A DNA stretch of 64,000 nt from Parvibaculaceae bacterium Mf 1.05b.01 (lineage in GTDB: Bacteria > Pseudomonadota > Alphaproteobacteria > Parvibaculales > Parvibaculaceae): contig BAOK01000001.1 of NCBI GenBank assembly GCA_000509225.1, forward strand, positions 1,054,001 through 1,118,000, read 5' to 3'. The notes beneath the pieces are model-generated. The model had not been told where the DNA came from, did no database searches, and was given only the letters and a program-made list of their open reading frames with translations. The position numbers and the translations under genes were made by a program. The stretch's first letter is position 1, and every line of letters begins with the position of its first letter. Below, in pieces: positions 54,246 to 63,322 of this stretch.

Positions 54246-54250
54246 CTGAC

Positions 54251-54276
54251 CTCAGCCAAATATCAGCTGAGTTTTT
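54251..54276 (+). terminator. Intrinsic terminator after the NlpD-like gene
   Basis: CTCAGC-N9-GCTGAG followed by TTTTT, starting six bases after the stop. The stem is only six pairs but the T run is good. It overlaps the last bases of the convergent ATPase gene. Confidence 0.6.
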
Positions 54277-55129
54277 GTCCTAAACGCCCAGCAACATCCT
54301 GGATGTATTGCCAGGCGACGCGGCCTGAGCGGCTGCCTCGCGTTGCTGTCCATTCAATGGCACCGGCTCGAAGATCTTCTTCCGAGATTTTTAAACCATG
54401 ATGGGATGCATAGGCCTGCACCATGGACAGGTACTCATCCTGGCTGCATTTGTGAAAGCCAAGCCACAGGCCAAATCGATCTGACAGGGAAACGCGTTCT
54501 TCGACCGCCTCCGAAGGATTGATCGCCGTCGACCGCTCGTTCTCCATCATATCGCGCGGCATGAGATGGCGTCGGTTGGAGGTTGCATAGAAGATCACAT
54601 TATCCGGGCGTCCCTCAATCCCGCCCTCCAGGACGGCCTTGAGGGATTTGTAACTGGTCTCATCCTTGTCGAAGGAGAGATCGTCACAAAAAACCACTGT
54701 CTGACGGCCCGCACCTTTAAGCAACGTCATGAGCGCGGGCAGGCTTTCCACATCTTCCCTGTGGATTTCGACGAGAGCGAGCGCACCCGGACGTTGATGA
54801 TTGATCGTTCCGTGGACCGCTTTGACCAGCGAACTCTTTCCCATACCTCTGGCGCCCCAAAGAAGCGCATTGTTGGCCGGAAGACCCTTCGCAAACCGCT
54901 CTGTATTCTCCAGGAGCTGATCTCGCTGGCGATCTACTCCCTTTAGAAGACCGATATCAACGCGAGCGACGGACTGAACGGGGCTCAGAGCTCCGCCGTC
55001 AGATTGCCACAGAAAGGCGTCAGCGGCGCTCAAATCACCGGGATTGTTCGGCGCGGGCGCAAGACGCTCCAGAGCTGTCGCGATCCGCTCTAACAGGGCC
55101 TGGTCGGGTGTTGATTTCTCATCTGTCAT
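54263..55129 (-). CDS. DUF815 family P-loop ATPase
   Basis: An AAA+-like ATPase of the DUF815 family, about 288 residues, with no settled role. Walker A is LLWGARGMGKSSLVKAVHG (about residues 86-104), Walker B is TVVFCDDLSFD (about 141-151), and sensor and arginine regions include FYATSNRRHLMP and LSDRFGLWLGFHKC. The ATG at 55129 is preferred although no ribosome site is evident; a TTG at 55165 extends it by 12 residues. It is oppositely oriented within the nlpD-yajC gene order. Confidence 0.85.
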   Translation of the reverse strand: MTDEKSTPDQALLERIATALERLAPAPNNPGDLSAADAFLWQSDGGALSPVQSVARVDIGLLKGVDRQRDQLLENTERFAKGLPANNALLWGARGMGKSSLVKAVHGTINHQRPGALALVEIHREDVESLPALMTLLKGAGRQTVVFCDDLSFDKDETSYKSLKAVLEGGIEGRPDNVIFYATSNRRHLMPRDMMENERSTAINPSEAVEERVSLSDRFGLWLGFHKCSQDEYLSMVQAYASHHGLKISEEDLRAGAIEWTATRGSRSGRVAWQYIQDVAGRLGQKLS

Positions 55130-55334
55130 GGGGCGGGACCGTATCATTTGAGCCTTCTTCGTCAATCTTGTCCGGGGCGTTGTCCGGGGGGCATCCGATA
55201 TGGCTTAAAAACGCCCTAAGTCCCGGTTTGCAAAGGGATACTGGCTTTGCAAAGCGTGCCCGTGCCGGTATAGTCCGCGCCAAACTTGACCCAATGCCGG
55301 ATTCTGTTTCCTGGCCGCCACGGAGAGCTGTCCC

Positions 55335-55685
55335 ATGTTTATTACACCCGCCTATGCTGAAACCGCCGCCGGGGGTGGGGGAGAGCTTCTATCGTTCGTA
55401 TTTCCGTTGGTTGCGATCTTCGCGATCATGTATTTCCTGGTCATTCGGCCTCAGCAAAAACGGGCGAAAGATCACGCGGAAATGGTGAACGCAGTGCGGC
55501 GCGGTGACGAAGTGATTACCGCAGGCGGTATCATGGGCAAAGTCACGAAAGTCAGCGATGGCGACGATGTTCAGGTCGAAATTGCAGATGGCGTTCGGAT
55601 TAAGGTGATCAAGAGCACACTGTCGAATGTGCGTTCCAAATCTCAGCCAGCGCCTGACGCGGCAAACACAAACAAAGACGCCTGA
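55335..55685 (+). CDS. yajC: Preprotein translocase subunit YajC
   Basis: Small accessory membrane protein of the Sec holotranslocon; 116 residues. One membrane helix (about residues 20-38, LLSFVFPLVAIFAIMYFLVI) is followed by RPQQKRAKDHAEM and the conserved RRGDEVITAGGIMGKVTKV domain. GGAGAG precedes the ATG. It starts the yajC-secD-secF-Mth938 operon, with secD 36 bases on. Confidence 0.95.
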   Translation: MFITPAYAETAAGGGGELLSFVFPLVAIFAIMYFLVIRPQQKRAKDHAEMVNAVRRGDEVITAGGIMGKVTKVSDGDDVQVEIADGVRIKVIKSTLSNVRSKSQPAPDAANTNKDA

Positions 55686-55721
55686 CGCTAACACCGTTTC
55701 GCTTCACTTAAAGGCGTTCTC

Positions 55722-57347
55722 ATGCTTCGTTTCGAACCCTGGAAAATCACGCTGATCGTTCTGCTGAGCCTTGCGGGTCTCATTTACACGATCCCGAACT
55801 TTTTCGCTGAAGAGCAACTGACTGATCTGCCGGATTGGGTGCCACAGCGCCAAATTGTCCTGGGCCTTGATCTGCAGGGCGGCTCCTATCTGCTGCTGGA
55901 AGTAGACACGCAGGCTGTTCAGACGGAACGGCTGGAAAATCTGCGCGCTGACGTGCGTGCAACCCTTCGGGACCGTGAGCTAGAAGGTGGGCCCATTGGC
56001 TACACTGGCCTTGGCATTTCTCAGGGTGAGGTTGTGGTGCGCATCCGCAAACCAGAGGATGAAACTCGAGGGCTTGAAGCCCTGCGCGGCCTTGCCACAC
56101 AGATCAACACAAATCTTTTCACGGGCGCTGCTGAACAGGACCTTGACGTAACGCTCGGAGAGGGCGGCAAGGTAACTCTCGCGCCGACGGAAGCGTCACG
56201 CTCAGCGAGAGCGCGGTCGGCTGTCTCCCAGTCCATTGAAATTGTTCGTCGCAGGATTGACGAATTGGGAACCACGGAACCCAGCATTCAACGCCAAGGC
56301 GACAACCGCATAGTGGTCGAAGTGCCGGGTCTTGATGATCCTGAGCGCCTTAAAGCCCTGCTTGGCAAGACGGCTAAACTCTCCTTCCGGTTGGTCGACC
56401 AGACCATGACAGCGCAACAAGCGCTTGCGACTCGCGTGCCCCAGGGTACGGAAATTCTCTATCTGACAGAGTTTGAGCCGCCGCAACCTATCTTGGTTCG
56501 GAAGCGGGTGATGGTGAGCGGTGAGAGTCTGACGGATGCACAGCCAGGGTTTGATCAGCAGACAAATGAGCCAATCATTACCTTCCAGTTCGACACATCT
56601 GGCGCGCGTAAATTTGGTGAAGTCACCGCCGCGAATGTTGGCCGACCCTTCGCCATCGTGCTCGACAACGAAGTGATCAGCGCACCTAACATTCGCGAGC
56701 CCATTCTGGGAGGACGCGGACAGATCTCCGGTGGCTACACGGTTCAGAGCGCCAATGACCTGGCGGTCTTGTTGCGCGCAGGTGCTTTGCCTGCACCGTT
56801 GAATATTCTGGAAGAACGAACTGTTGGCCCCGGTCTCGGTGCTGACAGCGTAGAGGCCGGACGTATTGCGGCCATCATCGGCTTTGCGGCGGTCATCATC
56901 TATATTGCGCTTTCCTATGGCCTGTTTGGCGTGTTTGCCAACATTGCGCTCATCGTCAATGTGTTCCTCATTGCAGCGACGCTTTCCATCCTTGGTGCCA
57001 CTCTTACCTTGCCGGGGATCGCTGGTATTGTTCTGACCATCGGGATGGCGGTTGATGCCAACGTGCTCATCTTCGAACGCATTCGAGAAGAAATCAGGAA
57101 CGGGAAAACGCCGATCAACGCCATCCAAATTGGGTATGACAAGGCGCTGACAACCATCCTTGATGCGAACATCACCACCTTCATTGCAGCGGCCATTCTG
57201 TTCCAGCTTGGGTCAGGTCCTGTCCGTGGGTTCTCCGTGACACTGGGTGTCGGGATTATCACATCTGTTTTCACCGCCTTCGTCGTTACCCGACTGATGG
57301 TGGCTCTTTGGTTCCGCGCTCGGCGGCCCAAAGAGTTGATCCTTTAG
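55722..57347 (+). CDS. secD: Protein translocase subunit SecD
   Basis: RND-type partner of SecYEG that uses the proton gradient to help export; 541 residues. A first membrane segment (about 8-24) precedes the periplasmic domain, with the conserved GLDLQGGSYLLLEVD motif (about 50-64). Five more membrane segments are at the C-terminal half, with IAGIVLTIGMAVDANVLIFERIREE carrying the conserved Asp. Length is normal and no lesion is visible. Confidence 0.96.
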   Translation: MLRFEPWKITLIVLLSLAGLIYTIPNFFAEEQLTDLPDWVPQRQIVLGLDLQGGSYLLLEVDTQAVQTERLENLRADVRATLRDRELEGGPIGYTGLGISQGEVVVRIRKPEDETRGLEALRGLATQINTNLFTGAAEQDLDVTLGEGGKVTLAPTEASRSARARSAVSQSIEIVRRRIDELGTTEPSIQRQGDNRIVVEVPGLDDPERLKALLGKTAKLSFRLVDQTMTAQQALATRVPQGTEILYLTEFEPPQPILVRKRVMVSGESLTDAQPGFDQQTNEPIITFQFDTSGARKFGEVTAANVGRPFAIVLDNEVISAPNIREPILGGRGQISGGYTVQSANDLAVLLRAGALPAPLNILEERTVGPGLGADSVEAGRIAAIIGFAAVIIYIALSYGLFGVFANIALIVNVFLIAATLSILGATLTLPGIAGIVLTIGMAVDANVLIFERIREEIRNGKTPINAIQIGYDKALTTILDANITTFIAAAILFQLGSGPVRGFSVTLGVGIITSVFTAFVVTRLMVALWFRARRPKELIL

Positions 57348-57358
57348 GAGCGCTGCCC

Positions 57359-58288
57359 ATGTTTAGACTTAAGCTCGTTCCTGCAAACACTGCCTTCAAA
57401 TTTATCGGTTTACGGCACATTGCCTATGCCGTCTCTGCTCTGATGGTCCTGGCATCCATGGCTTTGTTTTTTACAAACGGCCTGAACTTCGGGATCGACT
57501 TTCGCGGCGGCACCATGATCGAGATCGGGACAGAAGGCCCAGCCGATATTGGCGATCTCAGAAACCGATTGTCCGCCCTCAATCTCGGGGATGTTCAGGT
57601 GCAGGAATTTGGCGCCCCGAATGATGTGCTCATCCGTGTGGAGCAACAAGCCGAAACGGAGGGGAGCGATCAAACCGTTGTTGAGCTCATTCGTGGTGAG
57701 CTTGGCGAAGGCGTTGAATACAGACGGGTGGAGGTTGTTGGACCAAAGGTGAGTTCTGAACTGGTCGAAGCCGGCACACTCGCTGTTGTCATGGCTGTGA
57801 TCCTGATGCTCGTCTACATCTGGTTCCGTTTCGAATGGCAATTCTCAGTGGGTGCCGTCTTGGCGCTCATGCATGATGTTCTCTTGACTATCGGCATCTT
57901 TTCGATCTTCCAGCTGGAGTTCAATCTGTCGATCATTGCAGCAATCCTGACAATTGTCGGATACTCGATGAATGACACGGTTGTTGTGTATGACCGGGTG
58001 CGGGAGAACTTGCGCAAGTATAAAAAGCTTGATCTGGGTGAGCTGCTTGACCGTTCGATTAACGAAACACTGTCACGTACGGCGATGACGTCGATCACAA
58101 CCCTTCTCGCACTATTGTCTCTCTATATCTTTGGTGGAGAAGTTATTCGCGGGTTTACGTTTGCGATGATGTGGGGTGTGTTTATCGGAACCTATTCATC
58201 GATTTTCATCGCTGCGCCGCTGCTGATGATCCTCGGCGTAAAGCGTGACTGGAGCGTTGCCGCACCAAGTTCCACTCCATCAGTGTAG
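57359..58288 (+). CDS. secF: Protein translocase subunit SecF
   Basis: Second RND subunit; 309 residues. Its first segment is followed by GLNFGIDFRGGTMIEIG, and the C-terminal half has GYSMNDTVVVYDRVREN with the conserved Asp. The ATG at 57359 has AGGAG eight bases upstream; the frame extends into secD to 57308 without support. It is followed by the Mth938-domain gene after four bases. Confidence 0.96.
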   Translation: MFRLKLVPANTAFKFIGLRHIAYAVSALMVLASMALFFTNGLNFGIDFRGGTMIEIGTEGPADIGDLRNRLSALNLGDVQVQEFGAPNDVLIRVEQQAETEGSDQTVVELIRGELGEGVEYRRVEVVGPKVSSELVEAGTLAVVMAVILMLVYIWFRFEWQFSVGAVLALMHDVLLTIGIFSIFQLEFNLSIIAAILTIVGYSMNDTVVVYDRVRENLRKYKKLDLGELLDRSINETLSRTAMTSITTLLALLSLYIFGGEVIRGFTFAMMWGVFIGTYSSIFIAAPLLMILGVKRDWSVAAPSSTPSV

Positions 58289-58292
58289 GCGG

Positions 58293-58673
58293 ATGGAGCT
58301 CTCCAATACGGACTTTGGCAGCCAGCCGCCCATCGACGCTTATGGGGACGGTGGCTTTCGCATCGACAAAAAGCGTGTCGAAGGCTCAATGTATCTGCTA
58401 CCCAATGCGGGCATGTTTCCCTGGGGCGTGACGGCCATTGACGAGGTGACACCAGGTCATTTTGTTGAGATCGCCGCAGCGATTGAGAGCTATGATCTTC
58501 TTCTGATAGGAACCGGCGCGTCTTTGCAATTTCCGTCGCAGCAGGTAAGAGAGCACCTCGCCAGCATCCCTTTGCATTTTGAGGTTATGGACACTGGTGC
58601 AGCGTGTCGCACCTATAATGTCCTATTGGGTGAACAAAGACGGGTAGCGGCGGCGCTTATCGCCGTTGAATAA
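58293..58673 (+). CDS. Mth938/DUF498 domain protein (NDUFAF3 homologue)
   Basis: A 126-residue soluble protein of the Mth938-like (DUF498) family, the family of mitochondrial complex I assembly factor NDUFAF3. Family motifs are INDAYGDGGFRI-like (here IDAYGDGGFRIDKKRVEGS, about residues 13-31), DLLLIGTG (about 67-74) and the C-terminal YNVLLGEQRRVAAALIA. It starts four bases after secF and is co-transcribed. In mitochondria and some bacteria the family is linked to Complex I and membrane-protein assembly; a direct role here is an inference. Confidence 0.88.
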   Translation: MELSNTDFGSQPPIDAYGDGGFRIDKKRVEGSMYLLPNAGMFPWGVTAIDEVTPGHFVEIAAAIESYDLLLIGTGASLQFPSQQVREHLASIPLHFEVMDTGAACRTYNVLLGEQRRVAAALIAVE

Positions 58674-58883
58674 AGAAATTTCTTTACTTTTCTTCGCTTG
58701 GATTGCTTGGATTGCTTGGCTTTTCTGGCCGAAGCTCCTAATCTCATCTGGTAATTTCTTTGGCTCGCCCGGTGAGTCGTATTGGTGTTGGCCGGCTAGG
58801 TCCGGTTGCCAGTCTAGAGGGGCGAGAATGTGGCTTGTGCGTTGACCATCTAGCGCGCACGCAAAATAGGGGGACAGCAACCC
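58674..58883. other. Intergenic gap with a palindrome and short tandem repeats
   Basis: A 210-base gap. Immediately at the end of the Mth938 gene lies the perfect palindrome TAAAGAAATTTCTTTA (58671-58686, including the stop codon), followed by a T/C-rich tract that may terminate transcription. Then come 2.7 copies of GCTTGGATT (58696-58719). The rest presumably holds the promoter of the PuuD-like gene; I saw no gene. Confidence 0.5.
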
Positions 58884-59486
58884 ATGTCTGCAATTCTAGA
58901 TTCGCTGCGAAATACCGTTATTGCCGGTTTTGTCGTCGCAGCCGTTCTTCTTCTTATGTACCTGAATTGGGGTGGAACATTTGACCACGCCTTTGGTGCC
59001 TTCATCATGCGCTGGCTCCATGTCTTGAGCGGAGTCATGTGGATCGGCCTCTTGTGGTATTTCAACTTCGTTCAGATCCCGAACATGGGAAACATTCCTG
59101 ACGAACAGAAACCTGCTATCTCAAAGGTTATCGCACCGGAAGCTCTCTGGTGGTTCCGCTGGGGTGCCATGGCGACCATTGTAACCGGCATTCTGCTCGC
59201 CTCTATGAATGGCTATCTCCTTGATGCCTTCACACTGGGCGCAATGAACGGATTTGCCGTTGAGAAAAACATCGCCATTGGTATTGGCATGTGGTTGGGC
59301 ACAATTATGTGGTTCAACGTCTGGTTCGTCATCTGGCCAAACCAGAAGATCGCCCTTGGTATGGTTGATGCTGACGCAGATGCGAAGGCAAAAGCAGCCG
59401 GAACAGCCAAAGCTTTCTCGCGAACCAACACTTTGCTTTCGATCCCAATGCTGTTTGCAATGGTTTCAGCGCAAAACATTTACTAA
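58884..59486 (+). CDS. PuuD-like (urate hydroxylase N-terminal type) membrane protein
   Basis: A 200-residue protein with four to five membrane segments, matching the membrane domain of the urate hydroxylase PuuD family: MRWLHVLSGVMWIGLLWYF (about residues 42-60), APEALWWFRWGAM, and IGIGMWLGTIMWFNVWFVIWPNQK (in pieces). The cytochrome c domain of full-length PuuD is absent, so it is a short stand-alone version with unproven urate activity. Its His residues could bind haem. It is followed by a strong terminator, so it is transcribed alone. Confidence 0.75.
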   Translation: MSAILDSLRNTVIAGFVVAAVLLLMYLNWGGTFDHAFGAFIMRWLHVLSGVMWIGLLWYFNFVQIPNMGNIPDEQKPAISKVIAPEALWWFRWGAMATIVTGILLASMNGYLLDAFTLGAMNGFAVEKNIAIGIGMWLGTIMWFNVWFVIWPNQKIALGMVDADADAKAKAAGTAKAFSRTNTLLSIPMLFAMVSAQNIY

Positions 59487-59523
59487 TGGGCATGGGGGGC
59501 GACCCCGGAGCTTACTAGATATG

Positions 59524-59561
59524 CGGGGCTGCTTTCATTTGAGAGCAGTCCCGTTCTTTTT
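59524..59561 (+). terminator. Strong intrinsic terminator after the PuuD-like gene
   Basis: CGGGGCTGCT (59524-59533) pairs with AGCAGTCCCG (59544-59553) over ten pairs with one G-T, with a ten-base loop, followed by TTCTTTTT. A textbook terminator shape. Confidence 0.88.
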
Positions 59562-59573
59562 GGCAAGAGGCCC

Positions 59574-60428
59574 ATGAAGCAGGATCGTTTCCACTATTGC
59601 CTTCATCAACTGAAGCAGTTTGACCATGACCGCTACCTGGCTGTGCTGCTCACGCCGGAAGCCGTCCGTGGTCCCTTGGTTGCATATTTTGCCTTCGATG
59701 CGGAAATGATGCGTATTCCCACTACCGTCAGCGAGCCGATGCTCGCCGACATACGTTTTCAATGGTGGCGCGAAACACTTGAGACCATGACACCGTTAAG
59801 CAATCCAGGGCATGAGATTGCCGCAGCGCTCGCGGAAACATGCTTTGATCATGGGGTGGCGCCAGCAGATCTTGTTTCCCTTATTGACCTTCGTGCGCGC
59901 GACCTTGCCGAACAGCCCTTCGTTACATTGGAAGAGCTCGTCGATTTTCATTGCAAAGTCGCGGTGCGCCATTTGGAATTTTCCAGCCGCATCACGGATG
60001 AAAGCCTGAATGAAGAAATTTCAAAAATCGCCGCCATCCATTTGACGGTGTTCGGGTTGATCAATCAGCTGCGCCGCATACCGCAGGACGCAGCGTCCTC
60101 TCAATTGGCCCTGCCTTTGGACTTATTGGGTCGACATGATATTGATCCCCACGCCTTGTTTCAGGGAGCATCATCACTGGGGCTCCATCTTGCTCTGGAA
60201 GAAATTCTCAATCATGCGGACAGGCTCATGTCCGCCGCGGGAGATCTCGACCTACGGTCGAACGCAAGACTGGTTCCAGCCATGCTGCCGACGATATTGC
60301 GCTCGCTCTATATTGGGAAATTCAGATCACCTGGGTTCGATCTGTTCCATCACTCTAGTGATGTTCCTGCCTTCCGGCGACAGCTACGCTATCTACGGGT
60401 GCGATGGTCAAAACAATTCCAGGCCTAG
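59574..60428 (+). CDS. Squalene/phytoene synthase family protein (NDUFAF6-like)
   Basis: A 284-residue protein with a trans-prenyl-transferase fold. Family-like stretches are [28 protein letters not shown] (about residues 21-48, in pieces) and [12 protein letters not shown] (about 61-72). The catalytic DxxxD motifs of true phytoene synthases are not clear: the first reads FDAEMMRI and the second region is DLLGRHDID. That, plus length, places it near the mitochondrial assembly factor NDUFAF6 rather than carotenoid enzymes. Its stop overlaps the convergent trmFO gene by four bases. Confidence 0.78.
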   Translation: MKQDRFHYCLHQLKQFDHDRYLAVLLTPEAVRGPLVAYFAFDAEMMRIPTTVSEPMLADIRFQWWRETLETMTPLSNPGHEIAAALAETCFDHGVAPADLVSLIDLRARDLAEQPFVTLEELVDFHCKVAVRHLEFSSRITDESLNEEISKIAAIHLTVFGLINQLRRIPQDAASSQLALPLDLLGRHDIDPHALFQGASSLGLHLALEEILNHADRLMSAAGDLDLRSNARLVPAMLPTILRSLYIGKFRSPGFDLFHHSSDVPAFRRQLRYLRVRWSKQFQA

Positions 60429-61810
60429 TCTGCAGCAACCGAAGCTGGATTTAGCCAGGCATCGAGATCCTGTAAAGCCCGATGGCTCATGGCTGTTTTC
60501 CTTGCCCGGCCTTTTTCTTTGCCGCGAAGCCGTTTCCCGTCTGTAGGTTTTGGCACTTCGATCGGCGGCAACAGCCCATAATTCACATTCATCGGCTGGA
60601 AGGTTTTCGCATCCGCCCCGCCGGTGATGTGGCTGATGAGGGCTCCAAAAGCTGTAGTCGCGGGTGGCGGTGTCGGAACTTTGCCGACGGCTTCCAATGC
60701 CGCAAAGCGCCCAGCCATCAGCCCCATGGCAGCGCTTTCAACATATCCTTCGACGCCGGTGATCTGACCCGCAAAGCGAATATGCGGCTGTGACTTGAGG
60801 CGCATTGTGTCATCAAGGAGACGCGGTGAGTTGAGGAATGTGTTTCGGTGCAGGCCGCCGAGGCGTGCGAATTCTGCTTTCTCCAACCCTGGGATCATAC
60901 GAAAGATACGCTTCTGTTCGCCATGACGGAGCTTTGTTTGAAACCCCACCATGTTGTAGAGCGTGGCCAGCTTGTTGTCCTGGCGTAACTGCACCACAGC
61001 ATAAGCTTTAACGTCTGGATTATGCGGATTGGTGAGACCAACCGGCTTCATCGGTCCGTGGCGTAGAGTTTCCCGGCCACGCTCAGACATGACTTCAATA
61101 GGAAGACAGCCTTCGAAGTAGGGCGTGTTTTCTTCCCATTCTTTGAAGTCGGTTTTATCGCCTTCCAGAAGGGCGGTAATGAAACTGTTGTACTGCTCCT
61201 CGTTCATGGGGCAGTTGATATAGTCCTTGCCGTCGCCGTCCGGACCAACCTTGTCATATCTGGATTGATACCAGCACACATCAAAGTCAATTGTATCTGT
61301 GTAGATAATGGGAGCGATCGCATCAAAAAAAGCGAGCTCATCCTTGCCGGTTGCTTCACCTATGGCACTGCTCAGCGCTTCTGAGGTGAGCGGCCCGGTT
61401 GCAATGATGGTCGGTCCCCAATCTTCAGGCGGAAGGCCAACGATTTCGCCGCGCTCAATGGTGACGAGCGGTTCAGCCTCAAGCGTTTTTGTAACCAGGT
61501 CGGAAAAGTGCTCACGGTCAACCGCCAACGCACTTCCCGCGGGGACTTTTGCTTCGGCCGCGGCGGACATGATGAGTGATCCGCACTTCCGCATTTCCTC
61601 ATGCAGAAGGCCGACAGCATTATTCTCCCAATCATCGGACCGGAAGGAATTGGAGCAGACCAGTTCCGCCAGACCATCAGTCTGATGGGCATCTGTGCCA
61701 CGGTCCGGGCGCATTTCATGCAGGATTACAGGAGTGCCCGTCCGGGTCACCTGCCAGGCAGCCTCGGACCCGGCCATACCGCCGCCAATGATGTGAATGG
61801 GTTTAGTCAT
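60425..61810 (-). CDS. trmFO: Methylenetetrahydrofolate-tRNA-(uracil-5-)-methyltransferase TrmFO
   Basis: Flavin- and folate-dependent enzyme that makes ribothymidine 54 in the tRNA T loop; 461 residues. The FAD-binding start is [17 protein letters not shown] (about residues 4-20), followed by the family blocks [14 protein letters not shown] (about 45-58), [12 protein letters not shown] and [19 protein letters not shown] (about 358-376). The ATG at 61810 is preferred; a longer TTG-start version (61846) adds 12 residues. It is 45 bases downstream of the amidase stop. Confidence 0.94.
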   Translation of the reverse strand: MTKPIHIIGGGMAGSEAAWQVTRTGTPVILHEMRPDRGTDAHQTDGLAELVCSNSFRSDDWENNAVGLLHEEMRKCGSLIMSAAAEAKVPAGSALAVDREHFSDLVTKTLEAEPLVTIERGEIVGLPPEDWGPTIIATGPLTSEALSSAIGEATGKDELAFFDAIAPIIYTDTIDFDVCWYQSRYDKVGPDGDGKDYINCPMNEEQYNSFITALLEGDKTDFKEWEENTPYFEGCLPIEVMSERGRETLRHGPMKPVGLTNPHNPDVKAYAVVQLRQDNKLATLYNMVGFQTKLRHGEQKRIFRMIPGLEKAEFARLGGLHRNTFLNSPRLLDDTMRLKSQPHIRFAGQITGVEGYVESAAMGLMAGRFAALEAVGKVPTPPPATTAFGALISHITGGADAKTFQPMNVNYGLLPPIEVPKPTDGKRLRGKEKGRARKTAMSHRALQDLDAWLNPASVAAD

Positions 61811-61855
61811 GAGAGGTGAGGTATCAGGCTTCGCGGCCTGCGGCAACTCTCAGGT

Positions 61856-63286
61856 TTATGACCAGACGGGTGGGCGTTTCTGAATCCAGGGTTTCTCTTT
61901 CTCCAGCTGCGCTGCCAGCCGGAAAAGGGTGGCTTCGTCAGCATAGCGGCCGGTAAACATCATCCCGAAAGGCAGGCCCTTTTCACTCCAGCAAAGCGGG
62001 AGCGACAGGGACGGCTGGCCGGTAAAGTTGAACGGGGGCGTATAGGGGAAGGCTTTTCCCTGACGTTTATTCACCTCTCGTGGTTCCAGACGGACGGGGT
62101 CAATGACGCCAATTTCCGGCGGAGGCGTGCCCAGCACGGGCTGGAGAAAGACATCAAACTCCTCAAAATGTTCCAAGACTTGTCGATTGAGGAGACGAAG
62201 GGTCTGCCAGCCATGCATGGCCTGTTCAGCGGTTACCTTGGCCCCGCCTTTGAAGGCCGCCCAGGTGAGTGGTTCAAGCTCATCTTCGCGCGGCTCACGA
62301 CCCATCTGCTCAATGCGTCGTCGCATGCCGGCGGCGAAGTTTCCTGCGCTGACGGCACCTTGTGCGCGGTAGTAGGCCTTGAAATCCACATCCAGGCTGC
62401 GGTCGATCATCTCATGACCGAGGCTTTTCAGCATCTCGACGGTTTCTTCAAAACCCTTCTGAACTTCCGGATCGATGGGCTTTTTGCTGGGCGTCTCGCT
62501 GGAATAGGCGATTTTCAGCTTGCCGGGGCTCTGCTGAATTTCCTCCATATAGGGACGTTCTTTTGGCGGTGGCGCATAGGGAGAAGCGGGTTCCGGGTAT
62601 CCGGTCGCATCCAGCATCGCAGCACTGTCGCGCACCGTCCGAGACACCACATGATCGACACTGAAACCGATCGCCCGGTCAAAATCATCCGGCCCATTTG
62701 GGTTTCGGTCGCGTGTAATCTTCATTCCCACAAGACCACAACAGGCCGCTGGGATACGAATAGAGCCCAGACCGTCACTTGCATGGGCCAGCGGAACGAT
62801 GCCAGCGCCCACAGCGGCGGCGGCACCGCCAGACGACCCACCGGAAATATGATCCGGGTTCCAGGGATTGCGGCACGGCCCAAGCAGACCGGACTCCGTC
62901 GTTCCTGTAATGCCATATTCCGGTGTGTTGGTTTTGCCGACAAAAACAACGCCGGACGCGCGGAAGCGTTTGGTGAGCTCGCTGTCCATGGTGTCGACCG
63001 TGTCTTTGGTGAAGGCACTGCCATTCGTACGAGGCCAGCCGGTGACTTTCAGCCCCAAGTCCTTGATGAGAAACGGAACGCCCTTAAACGGTCCGCTCGG
63101 TAACGCGCTCTTTGCGGTTTCTCGTGCGTCTTCATAGCCTTTGTGGACGACGGCATTGAGCGTATCGTTGTGCTCTTCAATGCGCTCAATGGCGGCTTCC
63201 GTCAGTTCGGACGGCGTCACATCACCCTTGGAAACCAATTCAGCCAGGCCGAGCCCGTCATAGTCTGCATATTCCTTAAAGCTCAT
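61856..63286 (-). CDS. Amidase (amidase signature family), copy 1
   Basis: Hydrolyses a carbon-nitrogen amide bond; 476 residues. The Ser-cisSer-Lys triad is seen as the catalytic Lys in PFLIKDLGLKVTGW (about residues 70-83) and the Gly/Ser signature GGSSGGAAAAVGAG (about 147-160), followed by SDGLGSIRIPAACCGLVG. The usual start GASDGGGS is here HASDGLGSIR. Substrate unknown, possibly an aryl or alkyl amide. A GGGAGGATC ribosome site precedes the ATG. The neighbouring gene upstream is a second amidase. Confidence 0.92.
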   Translation of the reverse strand: MSFKEYADYDGLGLAELVSKGDVTPSELTEAAIERIEEHNDTLNAVVHKGYEDARETAKSALPSGPFKGVPFLIKDLGLKVTGWPRTNGSAFTKDTVDTMDSELTKRFRASGVVFVGKTNTPEYGITGTTESGLLGPCRNPWNPDHISGGSSGGAAAAVGAGIVPLAHASDGLGSIRIPAACCGLVGMKITRDRNPNGPDDFDRAIGFSVDHVVSRTVRDSAAMLDATGYPEPASPYAPPPKERPYMEEIQQSPGKLKIAYSSETPSKKPIDPEVQKGFEETVEMLKSLGHEMIDRSLDVDFKAYYRAQGAVSAGNFAAGMRRRIEQMGREPREDELEPLTWAAFKGGAKVTAEQAMHGWQTLRLLNRQVLEHFEEFDVFLQPVLGTPPPEIGVIDPVRLEPREVNKRQGKAFPYTPPFNFTGQPSLSLPLCWSEKGLPFGMMFTGRYADEATLFRLAAQLEKEKPWIQKRPPVWS

Positions 63287-63322
63287 GTGATCCTCCCCAG
63301 GATGGTCCGTTGTCGAAATTCG

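Noticed and set aside
56202-57128. 308-residue minus-strand frame opposite secD
   Set aside because: Shadow of secD, with no family motif and no ribosome site.
62168-63103. 311-residue plus-strand frame opposite the first amidase
   Set aside because: Antisense shadow of a gene with clear catalytic motifs.
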